Source: Streptosporangiaceae bacterium NEAU-GS5 (GTDB taxonomy: Bacteria > Actinomycetota > Actinomycetes > Streptosporangiales > Streptosporangiaceae). Taken from it: DNA of 64,000 bases. Below are positions 62,396 to 64,000 of this stretch, piece by piece. The stretch spans positions 62,001 through 126,000 of the forward strand of contig JAGFNW010000017.1 of assembly GCA_017592665.1 (NCBI GenBank), given 5' to 3'. The notes under the pieces were generated by a model. That model was not told the origin of the DNA. It saw nothing but the letters and a program-made list of their open reading frames with translations, and did no database searches. The position numbers were made by a program, and so were the translations under genes. Positions within the stretch are counted from its first letter, which is position 1. The number at the start of each line of letters is the position of its first letter.

Positions 62396-63411
62396 CAGAA
62401 CCGGCCGTCTCGGCGCTGGAAGCCGGTGGGCTTGCCCAGCAGGGGCAGGCCCGAGCCGACCCACGCGGCCGTGTGGTCGAGGAGCTCGCCGAGGGTGACG
62501 TCGGGGTAGCCGAACAGCCGGTGGCAGCGTCCCGCGTTCGACAGCAGCGCCGTGCCCGCCTCCGTTCCGGCGAAGCGGACCGGTACGCCGAGGCGATCGG
62601 CCAGCGCGGTCGCCACCTGGCGGATGGAGACCAGCTCGGGGCCGGTCACGTTGAGAACCGCCGGTGGGACGTCGGCCAGCAGGAGCGCCCGGATCGCGAC
62701 CTCGTTGGCGTACCCCTGCCACACCACGTTGGCGTGGCCCATGGTCAGGTCGACCGGCTCGCCCGCGAGCAGGGCGGTGGCCAGGTCGACGAGGACGCCG
62801 TAGCGCATCTCCACGGCGTAGTTGAGGCGGATCAGCGCGGTGGGCGTGCCGTTCTCGACGGACGCGTGCTCCAGGATGCGCTCACGGCCGAGGCAGCTCA
62901 TGGCGTACTCGCCGACCGGATCCGGCGCGGCGTCCTCGGTGGGGCCGGCGGAGGCGACCGGAGTGAGCGGGTAGACGTTGCCGGTGGACAGGGCCACGAT
63001 CCGGCTGCCGCGGAAGCGGCGCGCGACCTGGCCCGGCAGGTACGTGTTGGTGTTCCAGGTGGCCGCCGCCCGGCCGCTGGTGCCGAACTTGGCGCCGACC
63101 AGGAACAGCACGTTCGGCGCGTCCGGCAGGCCGCGCAGCGCCGCCTCGTCTCCGATGTCCGCGGCGATCACGGTCGCGCCGGCGGCCCGCAGCTCGGCGG
63201 CGTGGTCGCCGCCGCCGAACCGGGACACGGCGATCACCCGGCGGCCGCCGCCGGCCGCGCCGGCGGCGCGTACGGCGAGCCGCACCAGGCTCGGCCCGAG
63301 CTTGCCGCCGGCCCCCAGCACCAGCAGGTCGCCGTCGATCTTCCGCAGGTCGTCCACGAGGGCGGGTCTGGGCGCGCTGAGCCGGTCGTCCAGCTCGGCC
63401 ACGGAGCGCAT
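62395..63411 (-). CDS. NAD-dependent epimerase/dehydratase
   Basis: 338 aa. GAGGKLGPSLVRLAV is the cofactor motif; STGNVYPLTPVASAG and YAMSCLGRERILEHA resemble extended-SDR sugar epimerases, though the usual YxxxK is altered (YAMSC). ATG 63411. Cotranscribed with the aldolase and the oxidoreductase. Confidence 0.83.
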   Translation of the reverse strand: MRSVAELDDRLSAPRPALVDDLRKIDGDLLVLGAGGKLGPSLVRLAVRAAGAAGGGRRVIAVSRFGGGDHAAELRAAGATVIAADIGDEAALRGLPDAPNVLFLVGAKFGTSGRAAATWNTNTYLPGQVARRFRGSRIVALSTGNVYPLTPVASAGPTEDAAPDPVGEYAMSCLGRERILEHASVENGTPTALIRLNYAVEMRYGVLVDLATALLAGEPVDLTMGHANVVWQGYANEVAIRALLLADVPPAVLNVTGPELVSIRQVATALADRLGVPVRFAGTEAGTALLSNAGRCHRLFGYPDVTLGELLDHTAAWVGSGLPLLGKPTGFQRRDGRF

Positions 63412-63452
63412 GGCGATCTCCCTTACCAGTTCGAGAAGCAGGTCAGAGCAGG

Positions 63453-64000
63453 TCAGAGCGGGTCAAGGTCCACGGATCGGCCGGTCTCGGCGGACCGGTA
63501 GATCGACAGCACCGTGGCGAGGGCCGCGGCCGCGTCCCGTGGCCCGATGGGCGGGGCCGTGCCGTCGCGTACGGCCCGCAGGAACCCCGCCAGCACTTCG
63601 GCGTAGCCGTCGAGGACGGGCGGCTCCAGCGAGCTCCACAGGCCCGCCGGCAGCTCGCCCCACGGCTTGCCCGGGCGGATCCGGACGACGCCCGCGCCCG
63701 GCAGGTCGATCCGCCCCGACGAGCCGTCGATCTCGATGCTCTCCTGGACCGCCGCGCCGGGGCTGTGCGCGTACGCCGTCAGAGTGGCCAGCGCGCCGCC
63801 CGACAGGCGGAGCACGGCTCCGGCCGCGTCCTCGACCTCGGCCGTGGCGGTCAGGGTGGCGATCTCCGCGCTGACCCTGGTGACGTCGAGCCCCGTCAAG
63901 CGGCGTACGGCGTCGAGCTGGTGCAGGGTGTTCATGAGCACGACCCCTCCACCGGCCGTGGCCCGCCGGGAACGCCAGCCGTCCGCGACGCGTCCCGAAA
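63453..64000 (-). CDS. Gfo/Idh/MocA-family oxidoreductase, C-terminal part (5' end outside window)
   Basis: The frame is open to the right edge, so the N-terminal nucleotide domain is missing. ATAGGGVVLMNTLHQLDAVR matches the conserved GG-x-HxxD segment of Gfo/Idh/MocA dehydrogenases, followed by a beta-sheet substrate domain ending SIYRSAETGRSVDLDPL. First visible gene of the GntR-adjacent operon. Confidence 0.88.
   Translation of the reverse strand, partial: SGRVADGWRSRRATAGGGVVLMNTLHQLDAVRRLTGLDVTRVSAEIATLTATAEVEDAAGAVLRLSGGALATLTAYAHSPGAAVQESIEIDGSSGRIDLPGAGVVRIRPGKPWGELPAGLWSSLEPPVLDGYAEVLAGFLRAVRDGTAPPIGPRDAAAALATVLSIYRSAETGRSVDLDPL

Noticed and set aside
60482-62509. 675-codon plus-strand open frame over the GntR and aldolase genes
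   Set aside because: Shadow frame of two well-supported minus-strand genes; no recognisable domain.

Overview
The DNA is GC-rich throughout, with G/C-rich third codon positions, many GTG starts and 1- to 4-base stop/start overlaps. Gene content (AfsR/SARP regulator, mycothiol-type DinB-fold proteins, F420-type LLM oxidoreductase, ECF sigma/anti-sigma pairs, many TetR regulators) points to a filamentous actinomycete. Streptosporangiales is my best guess; genus and species cannot be told from the sequence alone.

Bases 1-16,222 (all minus strand, running off the left edge) hold most of a contractile injection system of the eCIS type. In transcription order: sheath, tube, a zinc-knuckle T4 gp51-like protein, a Pro-rich linker protein, DUF4255 cap protein, AAA+ ATPase, a 70-aa protein, a DUF4157 'eCIS core' protein that may be cargo, tube-cap protein, LysM protein, gp27-like hub, gpV-like spike, PAAR tip, gp25-like wedge and two large baseplate proteins. 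Several of these genes carry low-complexity or tandem-repeat expansions. A SARP regulator (16,475-17,188) is divergent from the sheath.

Bases 17,189-49,018 are accessory chromosome: alpha/beta hydrolases paired with TetR regulators and palindromic operators, two ECF sigma/anti-sigma pairs, an ABC exporter, several proteases, GNAT acetyltransferases, DinB-fold proteins, an aldo/keto reductase, a PaaK-like ligase, an F420-type oxidoreductase with a universal stress protein and an ArsB/SLC13-like carrier, and htpG. Truncated remnants lie at about 17,200-17,560 and 25,717-25,815.

At 49,196-50,345 a tryptophanyl-tRNA synthetase gene is preceded by a short leader peptide with two adjacent Trp codons and a GC-rich terminator, the architecture of ribosome-mediated attenuation. 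Downstream on the minus strand, 56,479-50,353 is a seven-gene, fully overlapping operon: KAS III, AurF-like diiron N-oxygenase, acyl carrier protein, amino acid:carrier-protein ligase, thioester-reductase-like SDR, BtaA-like 3-amino-3-carboxypropyl transferase and GNAT protein. This looks like a small non-NRPS aminoacyl-carrier-protein pathway and is the best candidate here for an undescribed biosynthetic system.

The right end holds an SDR, a caspase-WD40 protein, an LtrA-like membrane protein, and a GntR-controlled catabolic set (DHDPS-like aldolase, NAD-dependent epimerase, partial Gfo/Idh/MocA oxidoreductase) that runs off the right edge.
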